A DNA stretch of 64,000 nt from Rhizobium sp. FKL33 (GTDB taxonomy: Bacteria; Pseudomonadota; Alphaproteobacteria; Rhizobiales; Rhizobiaceae): NCBI RefSeq assembly GCF_005222915.1, contig NZ_STFX01000022.1, positions 49,472-113,471 of the forward strand. Reading direction: 5' to 3'. The position numbers and the translations under genes were made by a program. The notes below the pieces were generated by a model, which was given only the letters and a program-made list of their open reading frames with translations, made no database searches and was not told where the DNA came from. Shown piece after piece: positions 7,305-16,018 of this stretch; the stretch's first letter is position 1; each line of letters starts with the position of its first letter.

Positions 7305-9443
7305 TCAGAACCGCGTCGTCGCCCCCACCATGATCGTCCGTCCGCGACCATTGGTGATGCCGCTCAGGATGTCGCCGGTGCCGGTGTTGGCGGTCCAATA
7401 GGCCTTGTCGAACAGGTTTTCGACCGTGAAGAAGGTCTCGAAATGCTTGCTGACTTTATAAGAGCCGTAAACGTCGAACAGCGTGTAGGACGGCCGTTCG
7501 ATGCTCTGCTCTTCGTTCATATACGCCTGGAAACTCTCGCCCACATAGCGGACGCGCCCGCCGATCGTCGCTTTCTCCTCGAGGAAGCGGGCGCCGATAT
7601 CGAGTGAACCGAAATCATCCGGCAGCGTGCCGACGTCATTGCCGAAACCGGCGGCCACGCCGATCGGCTGATCGGTGTCGGCGATGGTCAGCGAGAAATT
7701 GGCGTAGACGCGGCCGGTGTCATAGCCGCCTTCGAGTTCGACGCCCTGCATGATCGTTTCGCCGTCGAGATTGACCCATTTGGCGTCGTTGTTGCTGTCA
7801 TAGCCATAGGTGATGTAGTTCTCGATGCGGTTGTAGAAATAGCCGATCTTGAGATGGCCCTTGTCGGTCGAGCTCAACAGGCCCTCGCCCATCAGGTTGA
7901 CGCCGATATCGATGCCCTTCTGCTCTTCCGGCACGAGATTGGGATTGTTGTTGATCGGGTCGCCGATCCCGTCGAAATTGTGCCCGCCGGGGTAGAACAG
8001 TTCCGACGTCGTCGGCGGCCGCATCGTGTGCGCGTAGGTGGCGTAGAACTGCGACCAATCGGTCGGGGCGAAAGTTCCGCCGATCTTGGGGTTCCACTTG
8101 CCGCCGGAGCGGTCGATCTCGTCGCCGCCGCAATAGCCGTTGGCGCAGTCGTCCGCTTCGCCCGAAGCGACGCCGCTCAGGCTGTAGTAATCGTAGCGCA
8201 GCCCTGTCGTCAGGCCGAACATGCCATGCGTCAGGGTCGCTTCGCTGAAGGCCCCGCTCTTGATCAGTTTGCCGTCCGGATTGGCCCCACTATTCTCATT
8301 GCCCTTGTATTCGTCGGAATTGAGCGCCGCGCCATAGTTGAACTTCACCTCGGTCTCGTCCGACACGTCCCACAGGCTGGTGTTGCTGATATCGAATCCA
8401 AGACCCGTATCGCGACCGTCGCGTCCGTCGAACTCGCCGCTTCCGGTCAGCGAATCCATCTTGACGTCGGCGAAATTGGCGTAGGCGTTGACGCGCAAGT
8501 CGATCAGGTTGTCCCCTGGCGTATAGGCGTATTTCGCCGAATAGGTCTGGTTTTCGATATGCCAGCGATAGCCGGCGCTGCCGACGTCGAAGGCGTTCTT
8601 GTAATAGACGCCGCCAAGATCGAGCGACTGGGTGTCGTCGGGGGCGATCTTGACCTTCATCAGCGCCGAGCGCGGCTGTTGGGAAGCGTCATAGGGATAG
8701 TCCTGGCCGTCGCCATTCTTGTAATTGCCGAAATTGCTGCCCGACACAGCGCCCATGACCGAAAAGTCGCCGCCGTCGCCGACGTCTCGGCGAATGCCCG
8801 CCGCTGTCAGGCGCGAGAAATAATAGCCGTTGGTTCCTGTCCGCAATGTGGTCATCAGGCCTTCGTCCTTGCCCTCCAGCAAGACGTCGTCGATGCCGAC
8901 GGTGCGGAGATTGGCCGAACCCGACAAGGTGCCGAGGCCTTCGGCGCCAGAGACCGCGCCGCGCGAAATCTCGGCGCCGGCCAGCATGTTGGGATCGACA
9001 TAGGCCATATTGTCGAAGCTGCCGCCATGGCCGGAGAGATTGCGGAAGGTCTGCGGCACGCCGTCGATCATGGTGTTGACGCGGCCCATGCCCTGCATGC
9101 CGCGAATATTGACGACGACGCCGGGCTGTTCGGCGCCTTCACGGGTGAAAGTGCCCGCCTTGGTCCTGAGCGCCGTATTGATGTTGCCGTTATAGCGCTC
9201 CTGGAAATCCTCGGCGGTGATCTGCGAGACCGGCGCCGCTGAATCGGTGATCTCGCCTTCGCCCGGCTGGGAGGAAATGACGATGCGTTTGAGCTTGGTC
9301 ACGCCGTCGCTCGTGGTCTCCTGAGGCTGCGCGTCGATCGCATCCTGCGCCCAAACTTCAGCAGTCGACGACAACACAAACACAGCGGTTCCGGCCATGA
9401 ACATGGCGGCCAAGCGCTTCAAACCCACGATACACCCCATGCG
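7305..9443 (-). CDS. TonB-dependent heme/hemoglobin-type outer-membrane receptor
   Basis: About 712 residues. There is a signal peptide (MGCIVGLKRLAAMFMAGTAV, cleavage near VWA-QD), a plug domain (VVVNIRGMQGMGRVNTMIDG) and a 22-strand-type barrel ending in TTRF. The stretch YATYAHTMRPPTTSELF and the later NPNLVPE correspond to the FRAP/NPNL region of heme and hemoglobin receptors. The protein would import heme iron using TonB energy. I prefer ATG 9443, where AGGA lies upstream, over ATG 9467. An iron box lies upstream. The ligand is inferred. Confidence 0.85.
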   Translation of the reverse strand, partial: RMGCIVGLKRLAAMFMAGTAVFVLSSTAEVWAQDAIDAQPQETTSDGVTKLKRIVISSQPGEGEITDSAAPVSQITAEDFQERYNGNINTALRTKAGTFTREGAEQPGVVVNIRGMQGMGRVNTMIDGVPQTFRNLSGHGGSFDNMAYVDPNMLAGAEISRGAVSGAEGLGTLSGSANLRTVGIDDVLLEGKDEGLMTTLRTGTNGYYFSRLTAAGIRRDVGDGGDFSVMGAVSGSNFGNYKNGDGQDYPYDASQQPRSALMKVKIAPDDTQSLDLGGVYYKNAFDVGSAGYRWHIENQTYSAKYAYTPGDNLIDLRVNAYANFADVKMDSLTGSGEFDGRDGRDTGLGFDISNTSLWDVSDETEVKFNYGAALNSDEYKGNENSGANPDGKLIKSGAFSEATLTHGMFGLTTGLRYDYYSLSGVASGEADDCANGYCGGDEIDRSGGKWNPKIGGTFAPTDWSQFYATYAHTMRPPTTSELFYPGGHNFDGIGDPINNNPNLVPEEQKGIDIGVNLMGEGLLSSTDKGHLKIGYFYNRIENYITYGYDSNNDAKWVNLDGETIMQGVELEGGYDTGRVYANFSLTIADTDQPIGVAAGFGNDVGTLPDDFGSLDIGARFLEEKATIGGRVRYVGESFQAYMNEEQSIERPSYTLFDVYGSYKVSKHFETFFTVENLFDKAYWTANTGTGDILSGITNGRGRTIMVGATTRF

Positions 9444-9530
9444 ATCGAAAGTCCTGGCTGGCCGCATGAGCGACTGGCTGGCGACTGCTTCATCGGCCCC
9501 CGCGGCCGACTATCAGCAGATGGCATATCA

Positions 9531-9545
9531 TGAATTAAACTGTCA
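9531..9545 (-). promoter_or_regulatory. Candidate iron box (IRO, TGA-N9-TCA)
   Basis: TGAATTAAACTGTCA matches the TGA-N9-TCA iron-responsive motif attributed to RirA in Rhizobiales. It lies about 90 bases upstream of the receptor start, in the short gap after the upstream molybdopterin-binding gene. On the minus strand a TTGACA overlaps it, so a bound repressor would cover a -35 element. The motif is short and can occur by chance. Confidence 0.5.
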
Positions 9546-9558
9546 AGTTTATTACAGT

Positions 9559-11172
9559 TTATGCACCGAGAACACCACCTGCAGCGATGATCGCCTCGGG
9601 CGTATCCGTGTCGAGATGGGCCGCCGGGCCGATCTCGACGTCGATGACAGGCAACCCGCTCTTTTCGATGATCGGCCGCGCGCCAATATCGCCCTCCAGC
9701 CTCATCACCGCCGGAAAAACCGCTTTCGGCAGGATCACCGGATTGCCGCGCTTGCCGTTCGACACCGCCCGGACGATGGAGGTTCCGCCTGCTTCGACAA
9801 AGGCCCGGGTAAGCTGGGCGATATCCGCCGAAGTAAGGGCGGGCATATCCGCGAGCAGAACGAGCAGGCCATCCGCTCCTTCGGCGGCAGAGAGGCCGGC
9901 GCGGAGAGAAGAGGCCATGCCCTCTTCGTAAGCGGGATTGAACACGGTGCGGCAATCGAGACCGTCGATCGCCGCCTCGATCTCGCCGGCGCGGTGGCCG
10001 GTCACCACCAACGGCCTTTCGAAGCCCGCTTCCTTGGCCGTTCTCGCGCTTCGCCGCGCCAGCGTTTCGCCGCCGAACAGAGCGAGAAGCTTGTGCTTGC
10101 CCTCCGGCCCCATGCGCCGCCCCTGCCCGGCCGCGAGGATCACCGCCTCCACCCGCAGACCCTCGGATCGGATTTCGCCAAGTCGCGGCCTGGGCCGGGT
10201 CGGTATTTCCATCAGCAGGCCTCCCACGCCCCAGCCCGTCATCTCATGGACGGTCGGCCATTCGCCGGCCATCACCCGCGACAGCACCCAGTCGAAGGCG
10301 TTTTCCTTGGGGCTGCGCGCGCAGCCCGGCGCGCCGACCACCGGCTTGCCGTCGATTTCACCGAACACCAGCAGATTGCCGGGATCGACCGGCAAGCCCG
10401 CCTGGATCACCGTGCCGCCCGCAAGCCGGATCGCGGCGGGAATGACGTCGTCGAAATCGGTCATGGCGGAGGCGCCGAACACCACGACGAGATCGTGATC
10501 TGGCAACAGCGACACGATTGCGTCTTCCACGGCCTCGGCGCGATGCGCCACGCGGAGCTCACGCACCAGCGTGCTGTTGGACGTCGAAAGCCGGACCTTG
10601 AGAAGTTGCGCCGTCTTGTCCATCACCGATGGCTTCAGCGACGGCAGCTGGGTCGCAACCAGCCCGACCTTAAGGGCGCTGTAGGGCTTCACCGCGAACG
10701 GCCGCGCCTGCGCCAGAATGTCGACGGCGGCGGACACCGCCGCCCCCGGCGCAGCCAGCGGAATGATCTTGATGGTCGCGACCATGTCGCCCGCCTTCAC
10801 ATCGGAGTGATCGCGAAGACAGGCGAGAGTCACCGCAGGATCAATGCGGTTGATCCGATCCACGACGCTGCGGTCGGCGCAGAAAAGACCATTGCTGGCG
10901 GCAAACACATTGACGCGGCCGGTGGAGGCCGGAGAAAAGGTGAGATTGTCGCATGGGATGGCCTCGGCGATCATTCGGGCGGCCTCATCCTCCTCGATGT
11001 CGCCCGGCTCCAGACGAACCACGATCGCATCCGCGATTCCGCATGAGGCAAGCAGGCCGACATCTTCGGATGTAAGCCGTCGCCCCTTGGGCAGAGACAC
11101 CCCTTCTGCTCTCAGCGAATGCGCAAGCAGTGCTCCTTCCGCCTGATCGACCGGGACTGGTCCGAATTTCAT
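9559..11172 (-). CDS. Fused molybdopterin-binding (MoaB/MoeA-like) and MobA-like NTP transferase protein
   Basis: 537 residues in two parts. Residues 1 to about 330 form a molybdopterin-binding domain (VVFGASAMTDFDDVIPAAIR, then LPVDPGNLLVFGEIDGKPV and GAPGCARSPKENAFDW). From about 345 there is a MobA/MocA-type nucleotidyltransferase (VILAAGQGRRMGPEGKHKLL, and LLADMPALTSADI). The MocA-like domain attaches CMP or a related nucleotide to molybdenum cofactor for hydroxylase-type enzymes. This fusion is known in alphaproteobacteria. Start is ATG 11172 (MKFGPVPVDQAEG); the earlier in-frame start adds non-conserved residues. Confidence 0.85.
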   Translation of the reverse strand: MKFGPVPVDQAEGALLAHSLRAEGVSLPKGRRLTSEDVGLLASCGIADAIVVRLEPGDIEEDEAARMIAEAIPCDNLTFSPASTGRVNVFAASNGLFCADRSVVDRINRIDPAVTLACLRDHSDVKAGDMVATIKIIPLAAPGAAVSAAVDILAQARPFAVKPYSALKVGLVATQLPSLKPSVMDKTAQLLKVRLSTSNSTLVRELRVAHRAEAVEDAIVSLLPDHDLVVVFGASAMTDFDDVIPAAIRLAGGTVIQAGLPVDPGNLLVFGEIDGKPVVGAPGCARSPKENAFDWVLSRVMAGEWPTVHEMTGWGVGGLLMEIPTRPRPRLGEIRSEGLRVEAVILAAGQGRRMGPEGKHKLLALFGGETLARRSARTAKEAGFERPLVVTGHRAGEIEAAIDGLDCRTVFNPAYEEGMASSLRAGLSAAEGADGLLVLLADMPALTSADIAQLTRAFVEAGGTSIVRAVSNGKRGNPVILPKAVFPAVMRLEGDIGARPIIEKSGLPVIDVEIGPAAHLDTDTPEAIIAAGGVLGA

Positions 11173-11272
11173 GCCGCCTCTCCACCCAATGCTTAGGATC
11201 ATGAAAACACGACCGACGGCAGGGGTAAAGACCGATCCGGCGCTTCGGCGGCCTGACCGGCTCAGGTCTGCA

Positions 11273-12937
11273 TCACCCCCGGTCGCGGAACCGGTTGGTG
11301 ATGGGATAGCGGCGGTCGCGGCCGAAGTTCTTCTTGGTGATCTTCACACCCGGCGCCGACTGGCGGCGCTTGTATTCGGCGAGATAGAGCAGATGCTCGA
11401 CCCGATGCACGGTGGCTGCGTCATGGCCGCGGGCGATGATCTCCTCGGTGCCCATTTCCTGCTCGACCAGGCATTCGAGGATATCGTCGAGCACGGGATA
11501 GGGCGGCAGCGAATCCTGGTCGGTCTGGTTGGGACGCAATTCGGCCGACGGCGCCTTGTCGATGATGTTGTGCGGAATGACCTCCCCGGATGGGCCGAGC
11601 GCGCCGGGCGGCACATGCGCGTTGCGCCACCGCGACAGGGCGTAGACCTGCATCTTGTAGAGATCCTTGATCGGATTGAAGCCGCCGTTCATGTCGCCAT
11701 AAAGCGTGCAATAACCAACCGACATTTCCGACTTGTTGCCGGTGGTCACCACCATCGAGCCGAATTTGTTGGAGATCGCCATCAGGATCATCCCGCGCGC
11801 GCGGCTCTGCAAATTCTCTTCGGTGATGCCTTCTTCCGTCCCTTCGAACAGGTCGGACAGCGCCGAGAGAAAACCCTGCACCGGCTCCTCGATCGGCACG
11901 ATGTCGTAATGGCAGCCGAGCGCCTTGGCGCAGTCTGCGGCGTCCGTCAGCGAATCGGCGGAGGTGTAGCGGTAGGGCAGCATCACCGTGCGAACGCGGT
12001 CTTCGCCGAGGGCGTCGACCGCAATCGCCGCGCAGATGGCCGAGTCGATGCCGCCGGACAGACCGAGCACGACATTCTTGAACCCGTTCTTGTTCACATA
12101 GTCGCGGAAGCCGATCATGCAGGCGCGATAATCGGCCTCTTCCTTTTCCGGAAGCGGCGACATCGGTCCTTCGGAACAGGTCCAACCGCCATCCCGACGT
12201 TTCCAGGTGGTGGTCACCACCGCGTCTTCGAATTCCGCCATCTGGAAAGCGACGGAGAGATCGGGATTGACGGCGAAACTCGCGCCGTCGAACACCAGTT
12301 CATCCTGTCCGCCCAGCTGATTGGCGTAGATCAGCGGCAACCTGGTCTTCGCGACCTGGGCTTTGACGAGCTTGTGACGCACCGCCATCTTGCCGCGATA
12401 ATAGGGCGAACCGTTGGGATGTAGCAGGATCTCGGCGCCTTTGGCGGCCAGCGTGTCGGTCACCCCGAGCGAGCCCCAGATATCCTCGCAGATCGGAATG
12501 CCGACCTTGACGCCCTTGATGATCACCGGCTCAGGCTCGCCGCCGGCGACGAAGACGCGCTTCTCGTCGAATTCGCCGTAATTCGGCAGGTCGACCTTGT
12601 CGCGAATGGCCGTGATTCGACCGGATTCGAGCACCGCCACGGAATTGTGCCGCCCTGCCTCGCTTTGGCGGGGAAAACCGATGATGACGGCCGGGCCGTC
12701 CGCTTGCGTGTCCTCCGCCAGTTGCTCGACGGCGCGCAGGCAGTTCTTCAGGAAAGCAGGCTTCAGCACGAGATCCTCGGGCGGATAGCCCGAAATAAAC
12801 AACTCCGTCAGAAGCAGGATATCGGCGCCCTGCCGCGCCGCGTCGGCCAAGGCGTCGCGCGCCTTGGCGAGATTGCCGCCAATGTCGCCAACGGTGGGAT
12901 TGAGTTGCGCGATCGCGATCCGAAGCGTGTCCGTCAT
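11273..12937 (-). CDS. nadE: NAD+ synthetase, glutamine-hydrolysing
   Basis: 554 residues. An N-terminal nitrilase-type glutaminase domain carries Glu (LLLTELFISGYPPEDL), Lys (RDKVDLPNYGEFDEKR) and the nucleophile Cys near residue 150 (IPICEDIWG). A C-terminal ATP-pyrophosphatase synthetase domain carries SGGIDSA near residue 292. It makes NAD+ from nicotinate adenine dinucleotide using glutamine-derived ammonia. ATG 12937 (MTDTLRIAIAQLNPTVGD) is the family start. About 100 bases separate it from the molybdopterin gene after it. Confidence 0.95.
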   Translation of the reverse strand: MTDTLRIAIAQLNPTVGDIGGNLAKARDALADAARQGADILLLTELFISGYPPEDLVLKPAFLKNCLRAVEQLAEDTQADGPAVIIGFPRQSEAGRHNSVAVLESGRITAIRDKVDLPNYGEFDEKRVFVAGGEPEPVIIKGVKVGIPICEDIWGSLGVTDTLAAKGAEILLHPNGSPYYRGKMAVRHKLVKAQVAKTRLPLIYANQLGGQDELVFDGASFAVNPDLSVAFQMAEFEDAVVTTTWKRRDGGWTCSEGPMSPLPEKEEADYRACMIGFRDYVNKNGFKNVVLGLSGGIDSAICAAIAVDALGEDRVRTVMLPYRYTSADSLTDAADCAKALGCHYDIVPIEEPVQGFLSALSDLFEGTEEGITEENLQSRARGMILMAISNKFGSMVVTTGNKSEMSVGYCTLYGDMNGGFNPIKDLYKMQVYALSRWRNAHVPPGALGPSGEVIPHNIIDKAPSAELRPNQTDQDSLPPYPVLDDILECLVEQEMGTEEIIARGHDAATVHRVEHLLYLAEYKRRQSAPGVKITKKNFGRDRRYPITNRFRDRG

Positions 12938-13075
12938 AATGCCCATTCTCTCTTTCCGTCATCAGGTCTTAGCATAAACGCCGGTCATGTCCATGACGCG
13001 AGGCGGCAGGCGCAAGTTCCCGTTGTTTTCACGAGGAATTTGTAGAATGTGAGCCGATAACCCGGAGATCGTGAC

Positions 13076-13594
13076 ATGTTGACGGACCTCGAAAAAAGCG
13101 CGCTCGGCAAGAGCGCGGACGAGCTGAACGCCTCGGAAAAGAAAGTGATCAAGCGGGCCCGCGAACGCCGTGCGGTGTCGAGCAACGCCAATGAGGAGTT
13201 CCTGTCAGGCTCGGATTTCGGCGACAGGCTGGCTGACCAGATTGCCCGGATTGGCGGATCCTGGAGCTTTATCCTGTGCTTCTTTGCTTTCCTCATGTTC
13301 TGGGCATTGCTCAACACCGTGCTGTTGACCACGGATGCGATCGACCCCTACCCGTTCATCTTCCTCAATCTCATGCTGTCGATGCTCGCCGCCATCCAGG
13401 CCCCGATCATCATGATGAGCCAGAACCGCCAGGCCGAACGCGACCGCTTCATGGCGGCGAAAGATTACGAGATTAATCTCAAGGCCGAGATCGAGGTGCT
13501 GGCCCTCCATCAGAAGATCGATCTCGAAGTGCTCAAGGAACTACGCGAACTGCGCGGCGAAATCGCCGAGATGCGCGCGGGTCTGGAGAAGTGA
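13076..13594 (+). CDS. DUF1003 membrane protein
   Basis: 172 residues of DUF1003. There is a soluble N-terminus, two membrane segments (GGSWSFILCFFAFLMFWALL and PFIFLNLMLSMLAAIQAPII) and a charged, coiled C-terminal tail (EINLKAEIEVLALHQKIDLE). The motif between them, TDAIDPYPFIFLNL, is diagnostic. Function is unknown. It is divergent from nadE across about 140 bases. Confidence 0.85.
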   Translation: MLTDLEKSALGKSADELNASEKKVIKRARERRAVSSNANEEFLSGSDFGDRLADQIARIGGSWSFILCFFAFLMFWALLNTVLLTTDAIDPYPFIFLNLMLSMLAAIQAPIIMMSQNRQAERDRFMAAKDYEINLKAEIEVLALHQKIDLEVLKELRELRGEIAEMRAGLEK

Positions 13595-13731
13595 CAGTTT
13601 CCTAAGTGTGCTAATTAAACACCACTCCCACTATTTTGCTCAATGTGACGGGGTTTGTTATTTGCGCGCAAAAATGCGGGCGTAGTGCAGCAGATGAAAT
13701 CGGGTTTGGAGGGGCCCTTTTTCGAACAACC

Positions 13732-13750
13732 AGCCGGCGCAGGGCCGGCT
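13732..13750 (+). promoter_or_regulatory. Hairpin in the porin leader
   Basis: AGCCGGC, loop GCAGG, GCCGGCT: a 7-bp stem 35 bases upstream of the porin start and before its GGAGG. It could stabilise the mRNA or influence translation. It sits too close to the start to end the upstream gene efficiently and lacks a T-run. Confidence 0.35.
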
Positions 13751-13784
13751 CCTATCATCTGACTGACTGGAGGTCATTTTGACC

Positions 13785-14825
13785 ATGAAGACCCTTCTTC
13801 TCGCATCCGCCGCGGCGCTCGCCATCGGCTCCGCAGCCCAGGCCGCCGACGCTGTTGTGGCTGCCGAACCTGAGCCCATGGAATATGTCAAAGTCTGCGA
13901 CGCCTATGGCACCGGCTATTTTTACATCCCCGGCACGGAAACCTGCCTGAAGGTCGGCGGTCGCATCCGCTTCGATCTGAAGGCCGCCGATTCCTACAAG
14001 GCCGACAGCGACAACGGCTGGAACTCCCTGACCCGCGCCGAAATTTACATGGACACGGCGTCGGACACGGAATACGGCGCTCTGAAGACCAAGTTCATCT
14101 CGCGCTTCGAATTCGCCGGCACCTATAACGACGGCACGCACACCACCACCAAGCTGATCGCGGCGAACATCTCGCTCGCCGGCTTCCAGGTCGGTCTCGC
14201 TGACTCGCTCTATACGACCTTCACCAACTATGCCGGCGATGTCGCCAATGACGACGTCATCAAGTATGGCCTGAAGGAAATCAACCAGATCAGCTACACC
14301 TATCAGGCCGGCGGCCTGAAGGCGTCGATCGGCGCGGAAGCCGACGACAACACCGCCTACGCCGATCCGAACGGCAATGACTACGTTCCGAACTTCATCG
14401 GCGGCGTGAGCTATTCCGCTGACACGTTCGGCGTTGCCGTGGTCGGCGGCTATGACGACACCGCCGACGCCGGCGCGATCAAGGGCCGCGTCGACGGCAA
14501 GTTCGGCGGCCTCTCGGTCTTCGTGATGGGCGCCTGGAACACCGACGGCGACAAGATCCACGCCTATGCGCCCGGCGACGGTTATGTCAGCTGGGGCGAT
14601 TGGGCCGCCTGGGGCGGCGTCGGCTACAAATTCGCCGACGATCTCGCCGCCAATGTCCAGGTTTCCGGCACCGACAACAAGACCTTCGCCGCTGCCGCGA
14701 ACGTCAAGTGGAACCCGGTTTCCGGCCTGCTGATCCAGCCGGAAGTGACCTACACCAAGTGGGACAACGCGGTCGTCGATGCCGATCAGTGGAACGGCAT
14801 GGTCCGCTTCCAGCGCACGTTCTGA
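13785..14825 (+). CDS. Outer-membrane porin, Omp2b-like alphaproteobacterial family
   Basis: 346 residues. There is a signal peptide (MKTLLLASAAALAIGSAAQA, then ADA) followed by the family stretch YVKVCDAYGTGYFYIPGTET and CLKVGGRIRF, and a 16-strand-type barrel ending in WNGMVRFQRTF with terminal Phe. Brucella Omp2b-type porins are general diffusion channels for small hydrophilic solutes. ATG 13785 is preceded by GGAGG; a TTG two codons earlier is not needed. It is followed by a strong palindromic terminator. Confidence 0.93.
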   Translation: MKTLLLASAAALAIGSAAQAADAVVAAEPEPMEYVKVCDAYGTGYFYIPGTETCLKVGGRIRFDLKAADSYKADSDNGWNSLTRAEIYMDTASDTEYGALKTKFISRFEFAGTYNDGTHTTTKLIAANISLAGFQVGLADSLYTTFTNYAGDVANDDVIKYGLKEINQISYTYQAGGLKASIGAEADDNTAYADPNGNDYVPNFIGGVSYSADTFGVAVVGGYDDTADAGAIKGRVDGKFGGLSVFVMGAWNTDGDKIHAYAPGDGYVSWGDWAAWGGVGYKFADDLAANVQVSGTDNKTFAAAANVKWNPVSGLLIQPEVTYTKWDNAVVDADQWNGMVRFQRTF

Positions 14826-14837
14826 TCATCGAAACGC

Positions 14838-14863
14838 GAAGAGCCCCGGCGCCGGGGCTCTTC
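14838..14863. terminator. Strong bidirectional terminator after the porin
   Basis: A 26-base perfect palindrome with half-site GAAGAGCCCCGGC and no unpaired centre. It lies between the porin stop and the convergent GFA gene stop, so it probably serves both strands. Confidence 0.75.
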
Positions 14864-14874
14864 ATCATCACCAA

Positions 14875-15294
14875 TTAATCGCTGTTGGTCAGCAGACTTG
14901 TCGAACTCTTCGGATATTGCGGCAGATCGTCGAGGATTTCGTAGAAATCGCCCTTGTCGGCGCAGAAGATGTGCGAACCCGGAGTCAATCGGCTCGGCAT
15001 GTCGACGCTGCCCGCCTGGATCGAGGTGTAATCGGCGCCCTCGTAGCGCCAGAACAGCGCCGAACCGCAGAGCTTGCAGAAGCCGCGCCGTCCCTTGTCG
15101 CTGGAGGCGTACCATGTGATGTTGTCCTCGCCGGAAATGGTGAGATCGTCATCATCGGCCGCCGTGGAGGCGTAATAGAGACCGGTCTGGCGCCGGCATT
15201 GGCCGCAATGGCAGAAAACCACCTCTCGCATCGGCCCATCAACCTCATAGGTCACGGCTCCGCACAGACAGGCTCCGGTGTGACGTTCGCTCAT
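14875..15294 (-). CDS. GFA family zinc-binding protein
   Basis: About 139 residues with the glutathione-dependent formaldehyde-activating (GFA/CENP-V) fold. Zinc ligands are visible in ACLCGAVTYEV, CHCGQCRRQTG and CKLCGSALFWR. Family members are often annotated as formaldehyde-activating enzymes, but most have no tested activity. ATG 15294 or the adjacent ATG 15297 is likely; the longer frame to 15351 adds an unrelated lead. Confidence 0.85.
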   Translation of the reverse strand: MSERHTGACLCGAVTYEVDGPMREVVFCHCGQCRRQTGLYYASTAADDDDLTISGEDNITWYASSDKGRRGFCKLCGSALFWRYEGADYTSIQAGSVDMPSRLTPGSHIFCADKGDFYEILDDLPQYPKSSTSLLTNSD

Positions 15295-15390
15295 CATGGT
15301 TCCCCTATTGTCATCTTCTGGGAGAGTGGCGAAGCAGGTCGGACAGTTCAAACGAAAATCGATGATCTGATGATTCAGCGGATTTGATCC

Positions 15391-15882
15391 TCATTCGGGC
15401 GCGGCGATTGTCCGTCCGGCGTAAACCCGCTTGAGGAGGTCGAAAAACTGCTGCTTCTCGCTGTCGGAGAAACGGTCGAGAAAGCGGCGTTCGTGCTCGC
15501 TGATCCGTTTCCGCGCCTCGCAAAGAACAGCCTTGCCTTCAGGGGTGAGCCGCAACTCCTGACGACGCCGGTCGATCCGGGACGGCGCGCGCTCCACGAA
15601 GCCGCGCGATTCCAGCCGATTGGTCAGCGCCATCATGGTCGCGCGGTCCATGCCGAGCCGTCCGGCAATGTCGATCTGGCTGACGCCGGGATTGGCGGCG
15701 ATCAGCTCAAGGACGGAGAACTGTTTGGGCGTCAGAGCCAATTCGCTCATTTCATTCATGAAATCCTGATAGATGGCGCTGCTTGCCAACCTCAAGTGAA
15801 AGCCGATCAGCGTGTCCAGCTGTCCGATTGCGAGCGCGCCGCCCTTCTCCCAATCTCCGTGTTCGATCGTGTCTTCAGGCAC
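15391..15882 (-). CDS. MarR family regulator of the hydroxycinnamate genes
   Basis: 163 residues. A winged helix with ISQ-type recognition (GVSQIDIAGRLGMDRATMMA) and wing DRRRQELRLTPEGKAVL is clear. It is divergent from a CoA ligase plus hydroxycinnamoyl-CoA hydratase/lyase pair. MarR proteins at such loci (CouR, FerC/FerR types) are relieved by the CoA thioester, so the same is inferred here. A 15-base palindrome lies between the divergent starts and is the obvious operator. Confidence 0.85.
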   Translation of the reverse strand: MPEDTIEHGDWEKGGALAIGQLDTLIGFHLRLASSAIYQDFMNEMSELALTPKQFSVLELIAANPGVSQIDIAGRLGMDRATMMALTNRLESRGFVERAPSRIDRRRQELRLTPEGKAVLCEARKRISEHERRFLDRFSDSEKQQFFDLLKRVYAGRTIAAPE

Positions 15883-15964
15883 ATTTCCCCCTTGCCATTT
15901 CAGGTCGTCCTGTTTCCGTTACTAGCGCAAAAATCACCACTTGCGCAGGGCTAAAAATTCTATA

Positions 15965-15979
15965 GTATGTATTACATAC
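15965..15979. promoter_or_regulatory. Candidate MarR operator
   Basis: GTATGTATTACATAC is a perfect inverted repeat (GTATGT/ACATAC, 3-base centre) in an AT-rich stretch between the divergent marR gene and the ligase gene. It lies 40 bases upstream of the ligase ATG, where a bound repressor would block transcription. Confidence 0.55.
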
Positions 15980-15983
15980 AAAT

Positions 15984-16004
15984 GATCGCCCTGGAGAGGC
16001 GATC
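15984..16004 (+). promoter_or_regulatory. Leader hairpin before the CoA ligase
   Basis: GATCGCC, loop CTGGAGA, GGCGATC: a 7-bp stem just upstream of the AGGGAGG ribosome-binding site of the ligase. As DNA it could be a second operator; as RNA it would leave the binding site exposed. Confidence 0.35.
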
Positions 16005-16018
16005 AAGGGAGGATCAGC

